Shown: in pieces, positions 47,500-56,363 of the stretch | Numbering within the stretch: the stretch's first letter is position 1 | Layout: the number at the start of each line of letters is the position of its first letter | Translations under genes and position numbers: made by a program | The notes under the pieces: generated by a model | What the model saw: only the letters and a program-made list of their open reading frames with translations | Told to the model about the DNA's origin: nothing | Databases searched by the model: none | Assembly: GCF_002240565.1 (NCBI RefSeq) | Contig: NZ_MZMO01000001.1 | Location: 1,922,001-1,986,000, forward strand | Direction: 5' to 3' | From: Clavibacter michiganensis subsp. insidiosus | GTDB taxonomy: Bacteria; Actinomycetota; Actinomycetes; Actinomycetales; Microbacteriaceae | DNA length: 64,000 nt

Positions 47500-50036
47500 G
47501 AGAGGGTGCCCACGCGGGTCACCCGCACGACGGCCTCGCCGGCCTCGTTCGACGCGTCGAGGTCGACGGTCGCCTCGATGCCCCAGTCGTGGTCGCCCTC
47601 GGGGTCGTGCAGCGCCTGCCGGACGGTCCACGCGGTCGCGCCCTCGTCGATCGTCACGAGCGCCTGGCTGCGGGCGTCGCCGTCGGTGAGGATGCGGTCG
47701 TACTCGCCGAAGTAGCCGTCGAGCGCGTCGCCCCACGCGTCCGCGTCGAAGCCCGCCGCCTGATCCAGCTCGCCGAGCGCCTGCAGGTCCTCGCGGGCCG
47801 CGAGCTGCACGCGGCGGAACAGCTCGTTGCGCACGAGGATCCGGAACGCGCGCGTGTTCGACGTGAGCAGCTTCGGCGCGGGCGGCAGCACGGGCGCGTC
47901 GCCGGGCGCCGCGGTCGGGTGCGACAGCTCCTCCCACTCGTCGAGGAGGCTCGAGTCGACCTGCCGCACGAGCTCGCCGAGCCACTCGATCACGTCGAGC
48001 AGCTCCTCGGTCTTCGCCTCGTCCGGGATGGTCTGCCGCAGCGCCCGGAACGCGTCGGAGAGGTAGCGGAGCACGAGGCCCTCGGAGCGCATGAGGCCGT
48101 AGAAGGAGATCAGCTCGCTGAAGCTCATCGCCCGCTCGTACATGTCGCGGACGACCGACTTCGGGCTGAGCGCGAAGTCGCCGATCCACGGCTGGCTCGC
48201 GCTGTAGGTCGCGAACGACTGGTCGAGCAGCTCCTCGAGCGGCTTCGGGTGGGTGATCTCCTCGAGCAGCACCATGCGCTGGTCGTACTCGATGCCCTCG
48301 GCCTTCATCGCCTGCACGGCCTCGCCGCGGGCCTTGAACTGCTGCTGGGAGAGGATCGGCCGCGGGTCGTCGAGCGTCGCCTCGACCACGCTCACCATGT
48401 CGAGCGCGTAGGTCGGGGACTCGCGGTCGAGGATCTCGAAGACGGCGACGGCGAACGGCGACAGCGGCTGGTTGAGCGCGAAGTCGGCCTGCAGGTCGAC
48501 CGTCAACGTGATCCGCGTGGGCCCGCCGTCCGGGTCCTCCACCTGCTCGACGATGCCGGCCGTGCGCAGCGTGCGGTAGATGGCGAGGGCGCGGCGGGCG
48601 AGCGCGAGCTGGCGGGCGCGCGGCTCGTGGTTGTCCTCGACGAGCGCGCGCATGTTCCGGAACACGTCGCCGCCGCGCGCGATGACGTTGAGCATCATCG
48701 CGTGGCTCACCTGCATGCTCGAGGTCAGCCGCTCCGGCTCCGCGTCGATGAGCTTGCGGAAGCTCGGCTCGCCCCACGAGACGAAGCCCTCGGGCGCCTT
48801 CTTGCGCACGAGCTTGCGCCGCTTCTTCACGTCGTCGCCCGCGCGCTCGAGCATCTTGATGTTCTCGGTCTCGTGCTCGGGCGCCTGCGCGACCACGGTG
48901 CCCGCGGTGTCGTACCCGGCGCGGCCCGCGCGCCCCGCGATCTGGTGGAACTCGCGCGCGTTGAGCTGCCGCATCCGGGTGCCGTCGTACTTGGTGAGGC
49001 CCGTGAAGAGCACCGTGCGGATGGGGACGTTGATGCCGACGCCGAGCGTGTCGGTGCCGCAGATCACCCGGAGCAGGCCCTGCTGGGCGAGCTGCTCGAC
49101 GAGCCGCCGGTACTTCGGCAGCATGCCCGCGTGGTGCACGCCGATCCCCGCGCGCACGAGCCGCGACAGGGTCTTCCCGAACGCGGTGCTGAACCGGAAG
49201 CCGCCGATGATGTCCGCGATCTTGTCCCGCTGCTCGCGGGTGACGATCTTGATGCTCGAGAGGGCCTGCGCCCGCTCGAGGGCCGCGGCCTGCGCGAAGT
49301 GCACGATGTAGACGGGTGCCTGCTTCGTGTCGAGCAGCTCCTCGACCGTCTCCTGCACGGGCGTGACGGCGTAGTGGAAGAAGAGCGGCACCGGGCGCTC
49401 GATGCCCGTGATGCGCGCCGTCGGCCGACCGGTGCGGCGCGTGAGGTCGTCCGCGAGGTCGGTCACGTCGCCGAGCGTCGCCGACATCAGCACGAACTGC
49501 GCGTGCGGCAGGAGCAGGAGCGGCACCTGCCAGGCCCAGCCGCGCTGCGGATCCGCGTAGAAGTGGAACTCGTCCATCACCACCTGGTCGACGGGCGTGT
49601 CCGCGCCGCCGCGGAGCGACCGGTTGGCGAGGATCTCGGCGGTGCAGCAGATGATCGGCGCGTCCGGGTTCACGGAGGAGTCGCCCGTGACCATGCCCAC
49701 CTGGGCCGCGCCGAACAGCTCCACGAGCGCGAAGAACTTCTCGGAGACGAGCGCCTTGATCGGGGCCGTGTAGTACGAGCGGCGTCCGCGGGCGAGCGCC
49801 GCGAAGTGCGCGGCGACCGCGACGAGCGACTTCCCCGTGCCGGTCGGCGTCGAGAGGATGAGGTGCGCGCCCGACGCGATCTCCAGCGCCGCCTCGTCCT
49901 GCGCCGGGTAGAGCTCGATCCCCTGCGCCAGCGCCCACTCGGCGAACGCGTCATAGATCGCGTCGTCGCTCGCCCCGTCCACGGCCAGCCGGGCCGCCTC
50001 CTCGGTGAGCGTGGGGGCGAGGGCGGTGTCGGACAT
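47496..50036 (-). CDS. Ski2-like DEAD/DEAH-box RNA helicase with DUF3516
   Basis: Superfamily 2 helicase with 846 residues from ATG 50036. Motifs: Walker A ILSTPTGTGKSLVAVAAHF near residue 63, DExH box VDQVVMDEFHFYADPQRGW, motif III FVLMSATLGD, motif V ICGTDTLGVGINVPIRTVLF and motif VI FHQIAGRAGRAGYDTAG. The C-terminal ~450 residues are the DUF3516 region found with this actinobacterial helicase group (FVSWGEPSFRKLIDAEPERLTSSMQVSHAMMLNVIARG ... RVTRVGTLS). Probably acts in RNA turnover or ribosome-linked processes; the substrate is not known. Confidence 0.92.
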   Translation of the reverse strand: MSDTALAPTLTEEAARLAVDGASDDAIYDAFAEWALAQGIELYPAQDEAALEIASGAHLILSTPTGTGKSLVAVAAHFAALARGRRSYYTAPIKALVSEKFFALVELFGAAQVGMVTGDSSVNPDAPIICCTAEILANRSLRGGADTPVDQVVMDEFHFYADPQRGWAWQVPLLLLPHAQFVLMSATLGDVTDLADDLTRRTGRPTARITGIERPVPLFFHYAVTPVQETVEELLDTKQAPVYIVHFAQAAALERAQALSSIKIVTREQRDKIADIIGGFRFSTAFGKTLSRLVRAGIGVHHAGMLPKYRRLVEQLAQQGLLRVICGTDTLGVGINVPIRTVLFTGLTKYDGTRMRQLNAREFHQIAGRAGRAGYDTAGTVVAQAPEHETENIKMLERAGDDVKKRRKLVRKKAPEGFVSWGEPSFRKLIDAEPERLTSSMQVSHAMMLNVIARGGDVFRNMRALVEDNHEPRARQLALARRALAIYRTLRTAGIVEQVEDPDGGPTRITLTVDLQADFALNQPLSPFAVAVFEILDRESPTYALDMVSVVEATLDDPRPILSQQQFKARGEAVQAMKAEGIEYDQRMVLLEEITHPKPLEELLDQSFATYSASQPWIGDFALSPKSVVRDMYERAMSFSELISFYGLMRSEGLVLRYLSDAFRALRQTIPDEAKTEELLDVIEWLGELVRQVDSSLLDEWEELSHPTAAPGDAPVLPPAPKLLTSNTRAFRILVRNELFRRVQLAAREDLQALGELDQAAGFDADAWGDALDGYFGEYDRILTDGDARSQALVTIDEGATAWTVRQALHDPEGDHDWGIEATVDLDASNEAGEAVVRVTRVGTLS

Positions 50037-50123
50037 GATGCGTCCATCCTCCCCCACGCGTCCCGTCACGGAGTTCTCCACAGGCGGCAGGATCCTCGGG
50101 GCGCCAGCGCGTACGGTCGCCGG

Positions 50124-50387
50124 ATGCCGTCCCTCCCGCTCGACCCTCGACCCGACCGCGCCCCGCACGACCCCAGCCCCACGCCCCCCACCGCGGGGCA
50201 GCCGACCACCGTGGATGCGGACACCGCATCCGTCGGGGCCCGTGCTCCCGAGTCCGTCCCCGTCGACCCCGAGGCCGAGCGGGCGCGCTGGCGCGATCGC
50301 CGCACGGGGGTCATCGCCCTCGTCGTCGTCACGATCGCGCTCTGGGCCGTCATCGCCGCCGCGGTCGGCTTCGCGACCACGATGTAG
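50124..50387 (+). CDS. Small single-pass membrane protein
   Basis: Has 87 residues from ATG 50124. The first ~60 residues are Pro/Thr/Asp-rich and likely disordered in the cytoplasm; residues 62-84 form one helix (TGVIALVVVTIALWAVIAAAVGF), giving a tail-anchored layout. TACGGT lies 7 bases before the ATG, so it may be leaderless. Function unknown. Divergent from the helicase. Confidence 0.65.
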   Translation: MPSLPLDPRPDRAPHDPSPTPPTAGQPTTVDADTASVGARAPESVPVDPEAERARWRDRRTGVIALVVVTIALWAVIAAAVGFATTM

Positions 50388-50433
50388 CGCCCGGCCATCG
50401 AGCCCGCCGCGGGGTGCGGCCGACGGCGGCGGG

Positions 50434-50439
50434 TATCAT
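50434..50439 (+). promoter_or_regulatory. -10 element for a leaderless SDR mRNA
   Basis: TATCAT ends 5 bases before the GTG at 50445. No Shine-Dalgarno is present in the gap, so transcription probably begins at the start codon. Confidence 0.5.
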
Positions 50440-50444
50440 CTCCT

Positions 50445-51998
50445 GTGCCCTCCGACGCCCTGCCCGACGACCCCGCCCGCCCCGCGGATCCCGTCACCTC
50501 CACGTCCAACGCCGCCTCCTCGCCCGAGCCGGTGTCCGCCGCCTTCCCCGGATCGGCCATCGACCCGGCCGACCTCGCTACCGCGCTCCGCGTCCTCGGC
50601 TCGCTCGCCGACATCGACGAGGAGCACCCCGACTTCGTCGCCGTCCGCCGCGCCACCGCCTCCATGTTCAAGGAGGTCAAGAAGGCCCGCCGGCTCGAGA
50701 AGCGCGAGGCCGTCGCCAGCGCCGACCGCGCCGTCGTCGCGGCGACCGCCACGGGCGCGCCCGACCGCATCGACGACGAGACCCGCGGGATCCCACTCGC
50801 CATCACGACCGCGAAGCCCACCGCCGGCACGCTCCTGCGCTCGCGCCCCTGCTACATCTGCAAGCAGCACTACACGCAGGTCGACGCGTTCTACCACCAG
50901 CTCTGCCCCGACTGCGCGCTCCTCAACCACGCGAAGCGCGAGGCCCGCACCGACCTCACGGGCATGCGGGCGCTCCTCACGGGCGGGCGCGCCAAGATCG
51001 GCATGCACATCGCGCTGCGACTGCTCCGTGACGGCGCGCACACCACCATCACCACGCGCTTCCCGCGCGACGCGGTGCGCCGCTTCGCGGGCCTGCCGGA
51101 CGCCCACGAGTGGGTGCACCACCTGCGCATCGTGGGCCTCGACCTCCGCGACCCGGCGCAGGTCATCGGCCTCACGGACGCGGTGGCCGCCGCGGGTCCG
51201 CTCGACATCCTCATCAACAACGCCGCGCAGACCGTGCGCCGGTCCCCCGGCTCCTACGCGCCGCTGTCCGAGGCCGAGGCGGCGCCGCTCCCCGACGGCG
51301 ACCTGCCCGAGCTCCTCACCTTCGGGCACACGGCCGACGCGCACCCGGCGGCCCTCGCCGCCTCCGTCGCGGCGCACCCGATCCTCTCGACGGCGACCGG
51401 GATCACGGCCGCCGAGGTCACCGAGCTCGCCATGACCGCCGGCTCCTCCTCGCTCGCGCGCCTCGCCGCCGGCACCGCCATCGACGCGGGTGGCCTCGTG
51501 CCCGACCTGCACGACGCGAACAGCTGGACCCAGGTCGTGCACGAGGTGGATCCGCTGGAGATGCTCGAGGTCCAGCTCGCCAACGTCACGGCGCCGTTCC
51601 TCCTCGTCAGCCGGCTGCGCCCCGCGATGGCCGCCTCGGAGTCGCGCCGCAAGTACGTCGTGAACGTCAGTGCCATGGAGGGCCAGTTCGCCCGCGCCTA
51701 CAAGGGCCCCGGCCACCCGCACACGAACATGGCGAAGGCCGCGCTCAACATGATGACCCGCACCTCGGCGCGCGAGATGCGCGAGACCGACGGCATCCTC
51801 ATGACGAGCGTCGACACCGGCTGGATCACCGACGAGCGCCCGCACCCCACGAAGGTGCGGCTCGCCGAGGAGGGCTTCCACGCCCCGCTCGACCTCGTCG
51901 ACGGCGCCGCCCGGGTCTACGACCCCATCGTCATGGGCCAGGCCGGCGAGGACATCTCGGGCGTCTTCCTCAAGGACTACCGCGTCGCCGAGTGGTGA
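50445..51998 (+). CDS. SDR-fold protein with N-terminal extension and CxxC-CxxC cluster, no catalytic Tyr
   Basis: Has 517 residues from GTG 50445. An Ala/Pro-rich start and helical segment (residues 40-90) are followed at about residues 135-160 by CYIC ... CPDC, a zinc-ribbon-like pair. Then comes an SDR core: MRALLTGGRAKIGMHIALRLL (cofactor loop), ILINNAAQTVRR, KYVVNVSAMEGQF with Ser, and PHTNMAKAALNMMTRT, where the usual Tyr of YxxxK is Thr. An insertion of about 90 residues (residues 270-360) interrupts the fold. The fold and cofactor loop suggest NAD(P) binding; catalysis in the standard way is doubtful. Function unknown. Confidence 0.8.
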   Translation: MPSDALPDDPARPADPVTSTSNAASSPEPVSAAFPGSAIDPADLATALRVLGSLADIDEEHPDFVAVRRATASMFKEVKKARRLEKREAVASADRAVVAATATGAPDRIDDETRGIPLAITTAKPTAGTLLRSRPCYICKQHYTQVDAFYHQLCPDCALLNHAKREARTDLTGMRALLTGGRAKIGMHIALRLLRDGAHTTITTRFPRDAVRRFAGLPDAHEWVHHLRIVGLDLRDPAQVIGLTDAVAAAGPLDILINNAAQTVRRSPGSYAPLSEAEAAPLPDGDLPELLTFGHTADAHPAALAASVAAHPILSTATGITAAEVTELAMTAGSSSLARLAAGTAIDAGGLVPDLHDANSWTQVVHEVDPLEMLEVQLANVTAPFLLVSRLRPAMAASESRRKYVVNVSAMEGQFARAYKGPGHPHTNMAKAALNMMTRTSAREMRETDGILMTSVDTGWITDERPHPTKVRLAEEGFHAPLDLVDGAARVYDPIVMGQAGEDISGVFLKDYRVAEW

Positions 51999-52015
51999 CG
52001 CCGCACGCCGCCTGA

Positions 52016-52065
52016 CACGACGAGAGGCCCGGACCCGCATCGCGGTGTCCGGGCCTCTCGTCGTG
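52016..52065. terminator. Strong bidirectional terminator between SDR gene and ptsH
   Basis: Perfect 19-bp inverted repeat CACGACGAGAGGCCCGGAC / GTCCGGGCCTCTCGTCGTG with a 12-base loop, 17 bases after the SDR stop and 7 bases from the ptsH stop. It ends both converging units. Confidence 0.85.
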
Positions 52066-52072
52066 CGGGCGG

Positions 52073-52345
52073 CTACTCGACGGCGTCCAGGTCGCTCTCG
52101 AGCAGCGCCGCCAGCTCGTCGAGGGCGGCGTCCGCGCGGTCGCCCTCGGCCGTGAGCACGACCTGGTCGCCGTTGGCGGCGCCCAGGCTCATGAGCGACA
52201 GGATGCTCGTCGCGTCGAGCGGCGTGCCGCCCGGCTTGCTGATCTTCACCGGCACGCCCGTGCGGCGCACGGCCTCGATGAAGAGGGATGCGGGACGGGC
52301 GTGCAGGCCCACGCGGCTGCCGACGGTGGCGGTGCGCTCGGTCAT
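52073..52345 (-). CDS. ptsH: Phosphocarrier protein HPr
   Basis: Small PTS phosphocarrier with 90 residues that passes phosphate from enzyme I to the sugar-specific EIIA. Active-site His15 in SRVGLHARPASLF; the region equivalent to the regulatory Ser46 reads LDATSILSLMSLG. A good ribosome site (AAGGAGAA) lies 6 bases upstream. It follows fruA by 57 bases and is the last gene of fruR-fruK-fruA-ptsH, so HPr production rises with fructose use. Enzyme I is not in the window. Confidence 0.95.
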   Translation of the reverse strand: MTERTATVGSRVGLHARPASLFIEAVRRTGVPVKISKPGGTPLDATSILSLMSLGAANGDQVVLTAEGDRADAALDELAALLESDLDAVE

Positions 52346-52402
52346 GGACGTTCTCCTTCTGGTGGTGCGGACGGGGTGGGGATGCGCGGGGGCCGCGACG
52401 GA

Positions 52403-54451
52403 TCAGGCCGCGACGGGGACGCCCTGGTCGACGGGCGCCGCGGCGGCGGCCTCCGGGCGCTTCGTCGTGAAGCGCTTGAGGAGCACGACGAGGAACGCGG
52501 AGATCACCGCGCCGACCGCGACGGAGGCGAGGAAGCCGAGGAACGTGCCGTTCATCGCGAAGAGCACGAACACGCCGCCGTGCGGGGCCTGCGACACGAC
52601 GCCGAGCCCCATCACCATGGCGCCCGTGACGGCCCCGCCGACGATGCTGGCGGGGATGACGCGCAGCGGGTCGACCGCGGCGAACGGGATGGCGCCCTCG
52701 GAGATGAACGCGGCGCCGAGGAGCCACGCGGCCTTGCCGTTCTCGCGCTCCGCCGGGCTGAACAGGCGGCGGTCGATCACGGTGGAGGCGAGCGCGAGGG
52801 CGAGCGGCGGGACCATGCCGGCGGCCATGACCGCGGCCATGATCTCCCACGGGGTCTGGTCGGTGATGGATCCGGCGCCGAGGCCGGCGACCGCGAACGA
52901 GTAGGCGACCTTGTTGATGGGCCCGCCGAGGTCGATGCACATCATGGCGCCGAGGATGATGCCGAGGACGATGGCCGACGTGCCGGTGAGGCCGGAGAGG
53001 AAGCCGTTGAGGCCGCGCGTGAGCGCCGCGATGGGGCCGCCGAGCACCATGACCATCAGGCCGGAGGCGACGATCGAGGCGAGCAGCGGGATGATCACGA
53101 CGGGCATGAGGCCCCGCAGCCAGCGCGGCACGTCGATGCGGCCGATCGCGTAGGCGATGCCACCCGCGAGGAGGCCGCCCACCAGGCCGCCGAGGAAGCC
53201 GGCGCCCATGATGACGGAGATGGATCCCGCGACGAAGCCGGGCGCGATGCCCGGCCGGTCGGCGATGGCGTAGGCGATGTAGCCGGCCAGCGCGGGGACG
53301 AGGAAGGCCATCGACGCGTTGCCGATGACGAACGCGACGGCGCCGAGGTACTGGCCGAGGCCGCCCGCGGGCAGGTTCGCCAGCGAGTTCTGCAGCACCA
53401 CGTCCGAGGCCGTCTCGGTGATCCGGTACCCGCCGAGCAGGAAGCCGAGCGCGATGAGGAGACCGCCGCCCGCGACGAACGGGATCATGTAGCTGACGCC
53501 CGTGAGCAACCAGCGCTTGAGGCGGGCGCCCACCGACTGCGAGGCCTGCGGGGAGGCCTGCTCGGATCCGGCCGACGACGACGCGCCGCCCGGCACCCGC
53601 GGGGCGGCCGGGTCCTTCGCGGCCGCGACGGCCTCGGCGACCATCTGGTCGGGCTGGTCGATGCCGCGCTTGACGGGCGACTGGATGACGGGCTTGCCGG
53701 CGAAGCGCGCGCGGTCGCGCACGTCCACGTCGACGGCGAAGATCACGGCCGTGGCCCGCGCGATGATCGCGGGGTCGACGGGCGTGACCGAGGAGGATCC
53801 CTGGGTCTCGACGTGCAGCTCGACGCCCGCGCGCTTCGCCGCGGCGACGAGCGAGTCGGCCGCCATGTAGGTGTGCGCGATGCCGGTGGGGCACGCGGTG
53901 ACGGCGATGAGCACGGGCGCGTCCGCGGGGGCGGCGGCCGGAGCCGATGCCGACGCCGCGGGAGCCGCGGCGGCCGGGGCCCCGGTCGAGGAGGCGGGCT
54001 CGTCCACGAGCGCGCCCTCCACCAGCGAGACGACCTGGTCCTCGTCGGTGGCCGTGCGCAGCGCCTCGACGAACTCCGGCTTGATGAGCGACCGGGCGAG
54101 GCGCGACAGCAGCACGAGGTGCTCCTGGTCGGCGCCGTCGGGCGCGGCGATGAAGAACACGAGGTCGGCGGGGCCGTCGGGGGCGCCGAAGTCGACGGCG
54201 GGCTCAGGCCGCGCCATGACGAGCGTGGCCTCCGTCACCGCGGCGGAGCGGCAGTGCGGGATGGCGAGGCCGCCGCCCATGCCGGTGTCGGTCTTCGACT
54301 CGCGCTCCCACGCGTCGGCGAAGAGGGCGTCGGCGTCGGTCGCGCGGCCCTCGGCGACGACGCGCTCGGCCAGCGTGCGGACGGCGTGCTCGCGGTCGGC
54401 GCCGAGGTCGGCGTCGAGGAGCACGAGGCGGTTCGTGATGAGCGATGGCAT
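52403..54451 (-). CDS. fruA: Fructose-specific PTS enzyme IIABC
   Basis: Membrane permease that phosphorylates fructose to fructose 1-phosphate during uptake. It has 682 residues in the order EIIA (His66 in GGGLAIPHCRSAAV), Ala/Pro linker (about 152-178), EIIB (Cys187 in IAVTACPTGIAHTYMAADSL) and EIIC with about nine helices from residue 290 (MIPFVAGGGLLIALGFLLGGY ... AAFISEGAIPFAAVDPLRVIPAS). The Ala-rich linker between EIIA and EIIB is typical of actinobacteria. It starts 22 bases after fruK. Confidence 0.95.
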   Translation of the reverse strand: MPSLITNRLVLLDADLGADREHAVRTLAERVVAEGRATDADALFADAWERESKTDTGMGGGLAIPHCRSAAVTEATLVMARPEPAVDFGAPDGPADLVFFIAAPDGADQEHLVLLSRLARSLIKPEFVEALRTATDEDQVVSLVEGALVDEPASSTGAPAAAAPAASASAPAAAPADAPVLIAVTACPTGIAHTYMAADSLVAAAKRAGVELHVETQGSSSVTPVDPAIIARATAVIFAVDVDVRDRARFAGKPVIQSPVKRGIDQPDQMVAEAVAAAKDPAAPRVPGGASSSAGSEQASPQASQSVGARLKRWLLTGVSYMIPFVAGGGLLIALGFLLGGYRITETASDVVLQNSLANLPAGGLGQYLGAVAFVIGNASMAFLVPALAGYIAYAIADRPGIAPGFVAGSISVIMGAGFLGGLVGGLLAGGIAYAIGRIDVPRWLRGLMPVVIIPLLASIVASGLMVMVLGGPIAALTRGLNGFLSGLTGTSAIVLGIILGAMMCIDLGGPINKVAYSFAVAGLGAGSITDQTPWEIMAAVMAAGMVPPLALALASTVIDRRLFSPAERENGKAAWLLGAAFISEGAIPFAAVDPLRVIPASIVGGAVTGAMVMGLGVVSQAPHGGVFVLFAMNGTFLGFLASVAVGAVISAFLVVLLKRFTTKRPEAAAAAPVDQGVPVAA

Positions 54452-54473
54452 GTTCTTCTCCAGGTGGGGCGGG

Positions 54474-55445
54474 TCAGCGATCGGCGGCGATCGGGAGGAG
54501 CGGCTGGACGGTGACGCTGTCCGATCGGGTCTGCTCGGGGGACGGCATGGTGCTGCCGGGCAGGGACGCGGCGGCGGATCCGTGGGCGACGGCCTGCGCC
54601 AGCCGCCCCTCGGGTCCGGCCCCGCGATGGTCGGCGAGCAGGTAGCCCGCGAGCGACGAGTCGCCCGCGCCCACGGTGCTCACCGGCACGATCGGGGGCA
54701 TGGTGGCGAGCCACCCGCCCTCCGCCGTGGTGAGGACGGCCCCCTGTGCGCCGAGGGTCGCGAGGACCGCCCGGCAGCCGCGGGAGACGAGGGAGCGGGA
54801 TGCGTCGTGGGCCAGCCGGGGGTCGGCCTCGAGCGCATCCGGGTCGGGGAGGCCGACGAGCTCCGCGAGCTCCTCGGCGTTGGGCTTGATCAGGTCCACG
54901 ACCGCGTCGGACGCGACGAGCGCGGCCATCGGCGCGCCGGACGAGTCGACGGCGATCCGCGGCGCCGCGTCGCCGAGCTCGGCGCGGACGGCGCGCACCA
55001 CGCGCGCGGCGAAGTCGTCGTCGAGGCCGGGCGGCAGGGAGCCCGCGAGCACGAGCCAGCTGGCGCGGCGCGCGTGCCGGATGACGAGGGCCACCAGCGC
55101 CTCCGCCTCGGCGGCGGACAGGACCGGGCCCGGCTCGTTGACCTTGGTCGTCGTCCCGTCGGGCTCGGTGAGCGTGACGTTCTGGCGCACGCGGCCCCCG
55201 ATGTCGAGGTGGTCCAGCGGGATCCGCTCGGCGGCCAGCGCCACGAGCATCGGGTCGTCGAGGCGCCCGGGCAGCAGCGCGACGGTGTCGAGGCCGGAGG
55301 CGATGAGCGCGCGCGAGACGTTGACGCCCTTGCCGCCGGGCTGCTCGGCGACGCCGCGGGCCCGCTGGACCGCGCCGCGCGCGAGGGCGCCGGCGAGGTC
55401 GATGGTGCGGTCGAGGCTCGGGTTGGCGGTGAGGGTGAGGATCAC
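54474..55445 (-). CDS. fruK: 1-phosphofructokinase
   Basis: PfkB-family kinase that converts fructose 1-phosphate to fructose 1,6-bisphosphate, feeding glycolysis. It has 323 residues. Seen: LTLTANPSLDRTIDLAG at the start, PGGKGVNVSRALIASGLDTVALLPG (PfkB signature 1), and VSTVGAGDSSLAGYLLADHRGAG (signature 2 with catalytic Asp of GAGDS) near residue 245. The start overlaps the fruR stop by 4 bases (ATGA). Confidence 0.94.
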   Translation of the reverse strand: MILTLTANPSLDRTIDLAGALARGAVQRARGVAEQPGGKGVNVSRALIASGLDTVALLPGRLDDPMLVALAAERIPLDHLDIGGRVRQNVTLTEPDGTTTKVNEPGPVLSAAEAEALVALVIRHARRASWLVLAGSLPPGLDDDFAARVVRAVRAELGDAAPRIAVDSSGAPMAALVASDAVVDLIKPNAEELAELVGLPDPDALEADPRLAHDASRSLVSRGCRAVLATLGAQGAVLTTAEGGWLATMPPIVPVSTVGAGDSSLAGYLLADHRGAGPEGRLAQAVAHGSAAASLPGSTMPSPEQTRSDSVTVQPLLPIAADR

Positions 55446-56230
55446 GCGACCATCACCTCCACCTCGGCGGCGGCCAGCGCCGCGGCGAGCGGGCCGACGG
55501 GCGCGGCGTCGGTCACGAGCGCGTCGAGGTCGTCGAGGGCCGCGAAGCCGACGAGCGCCTCCTCCCCCGCCTTCGACGCGTCGACGAGCGCGACGGCGCG
55601 TCGGGATCCTCGGGTCAACGCGGTCTTCACGGCCGCCTCCTCTTCGTCGGGGGTGCTGAGGCCGAACTCCGCGTGGATCCCGTTCGCGCCGATGAAGGCG
55701 ATGTCGGGTCGCAGCCGCGCGAGCTGGCCGAGGGTGGCGGGGCCGACGGCCGCGCTCGTGATGCCGCGGACGCGTCCGCCGAGCAGCTGCACCTCGACCG
55801 CGGGGTTGCGGGTGACGGTCTGCGCGATGGACATGGAGTGCGTGACCACGACGAGCGTGCGGCCGGGCACGTCGGGCCGCCAGGCGGCGACGCGCTCCGC
55901 GACCAGCCCCGTGGTGGTGCCGGCGTCGAGCGCGATGGATCCCGCGAAGCTCGCGGGCAGGAACCCCATCGCCGCGTCGGCGATGCGCGCCTTGGCGTCG
56001 GTGTTGCGGGAACCCCGGGTGTCGAGGCTCTCCTCGGCGCGGGTGGACCGATCGGCGCGGACGGCGCCGCCGTGCACCCGGCGGAGGACGCCGCGGCTCT
56101 CGAGCTGGGCGAGGTCGCGTCGGACCGTCTCCGTCGTCACGTCGAAGTCGCGCGCCAGGCTGAGGACCGCCACGCGGCCGGTGCGCTCGAGGAGGGCGAC
56201 CACCCTGTCCTGGCGCTCTTCGGCGTACAT
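55442..56230 (-). CDS. fruR: DeoR-family fructose operon repressor
   Basis: Transcription regulator with 262 residues from ATG 56230. Seen: the N-terminal DeoR HTH (MYAEERQDRVVALLERTGRVAVLSLARDFDVTTETVRRDLAQLESRGVLRRVHGGAV) and the C-terminal sugar-phosphate sensor (FAGSIALDAGTTTGLVAERVAAW ... PDIAFIGANGIHAEFGLSTPDEEEAAVKTALTR ... VDASKAGEEALVGFAALDDLDALVTD). First gene of the operon, so it likely represses its own promoter and is released by fructose 1-phosphate, as in related systems. Confidence 0.92.
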   Translation of the reverse strand: MYAEERQDRVVALLERTGRVAVLSLARDFDVTTETVRRDLAQLESRGVLRRVHGGAVRADRSTRAEESLDTRGSRNTDAKARIADAAMGFLPASFAGSIALDAGTTTGLVAERVAAWRPDVPGRTLVVVTHSMSIAQTVTRNPAVEVQLLGGRVRGITSAAVGPATLGQLARLRPDIAFIGANGIHAEFGLSTPDEEEAAVKTALTRGSRRAVALVDASKAGEEALVGFAALDDLDALVTDAAPVGPLAAALAAAEVEVMVA

Positions 56231-56278
56231 GGGCGGTCTCCTTCGACTCCGTGGGGCACTGGCGCCTCGCGTCCTCGC

Positions 56279-56307
56279 ACTGTAGCCCTCATCCGCAAGA
56301 GAAGCAA
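56279..56307 (-). promoter_or_regulatory. fru operon promoter
   Basis: On the minus strand: -35 TTGCTT (56307-56302), 17-base spacer, -10 TACAGT (56284-56279). This is the clearest sigma-70-type promoter in the window. The predicted start is near 56272, leaving a leader of about 40 bases before fruR. Confidence 0.75.
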
Positions 56308-56310
56308 CAA

Positions 56311-56329
56311 GAACCCACACGTTCCCACA
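56311..56329 (-). promoter_or_regulatory. Direct repeat upstream of the fru promoter
   Basis: On the minus strand GTGGGAACGTGTGGGTTC holds two GTGGG-A/T-TC-like units 9 to 10 bases apart, immediately upstream of the -35 box. A likely binding site for FruR or a catabolite regulator; which one cannot be told. Confidence 0.4.
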
Positions 56330-56363
56330 TGCGTCGAGATGACCGCCCACGCAGCAGCGGGGA

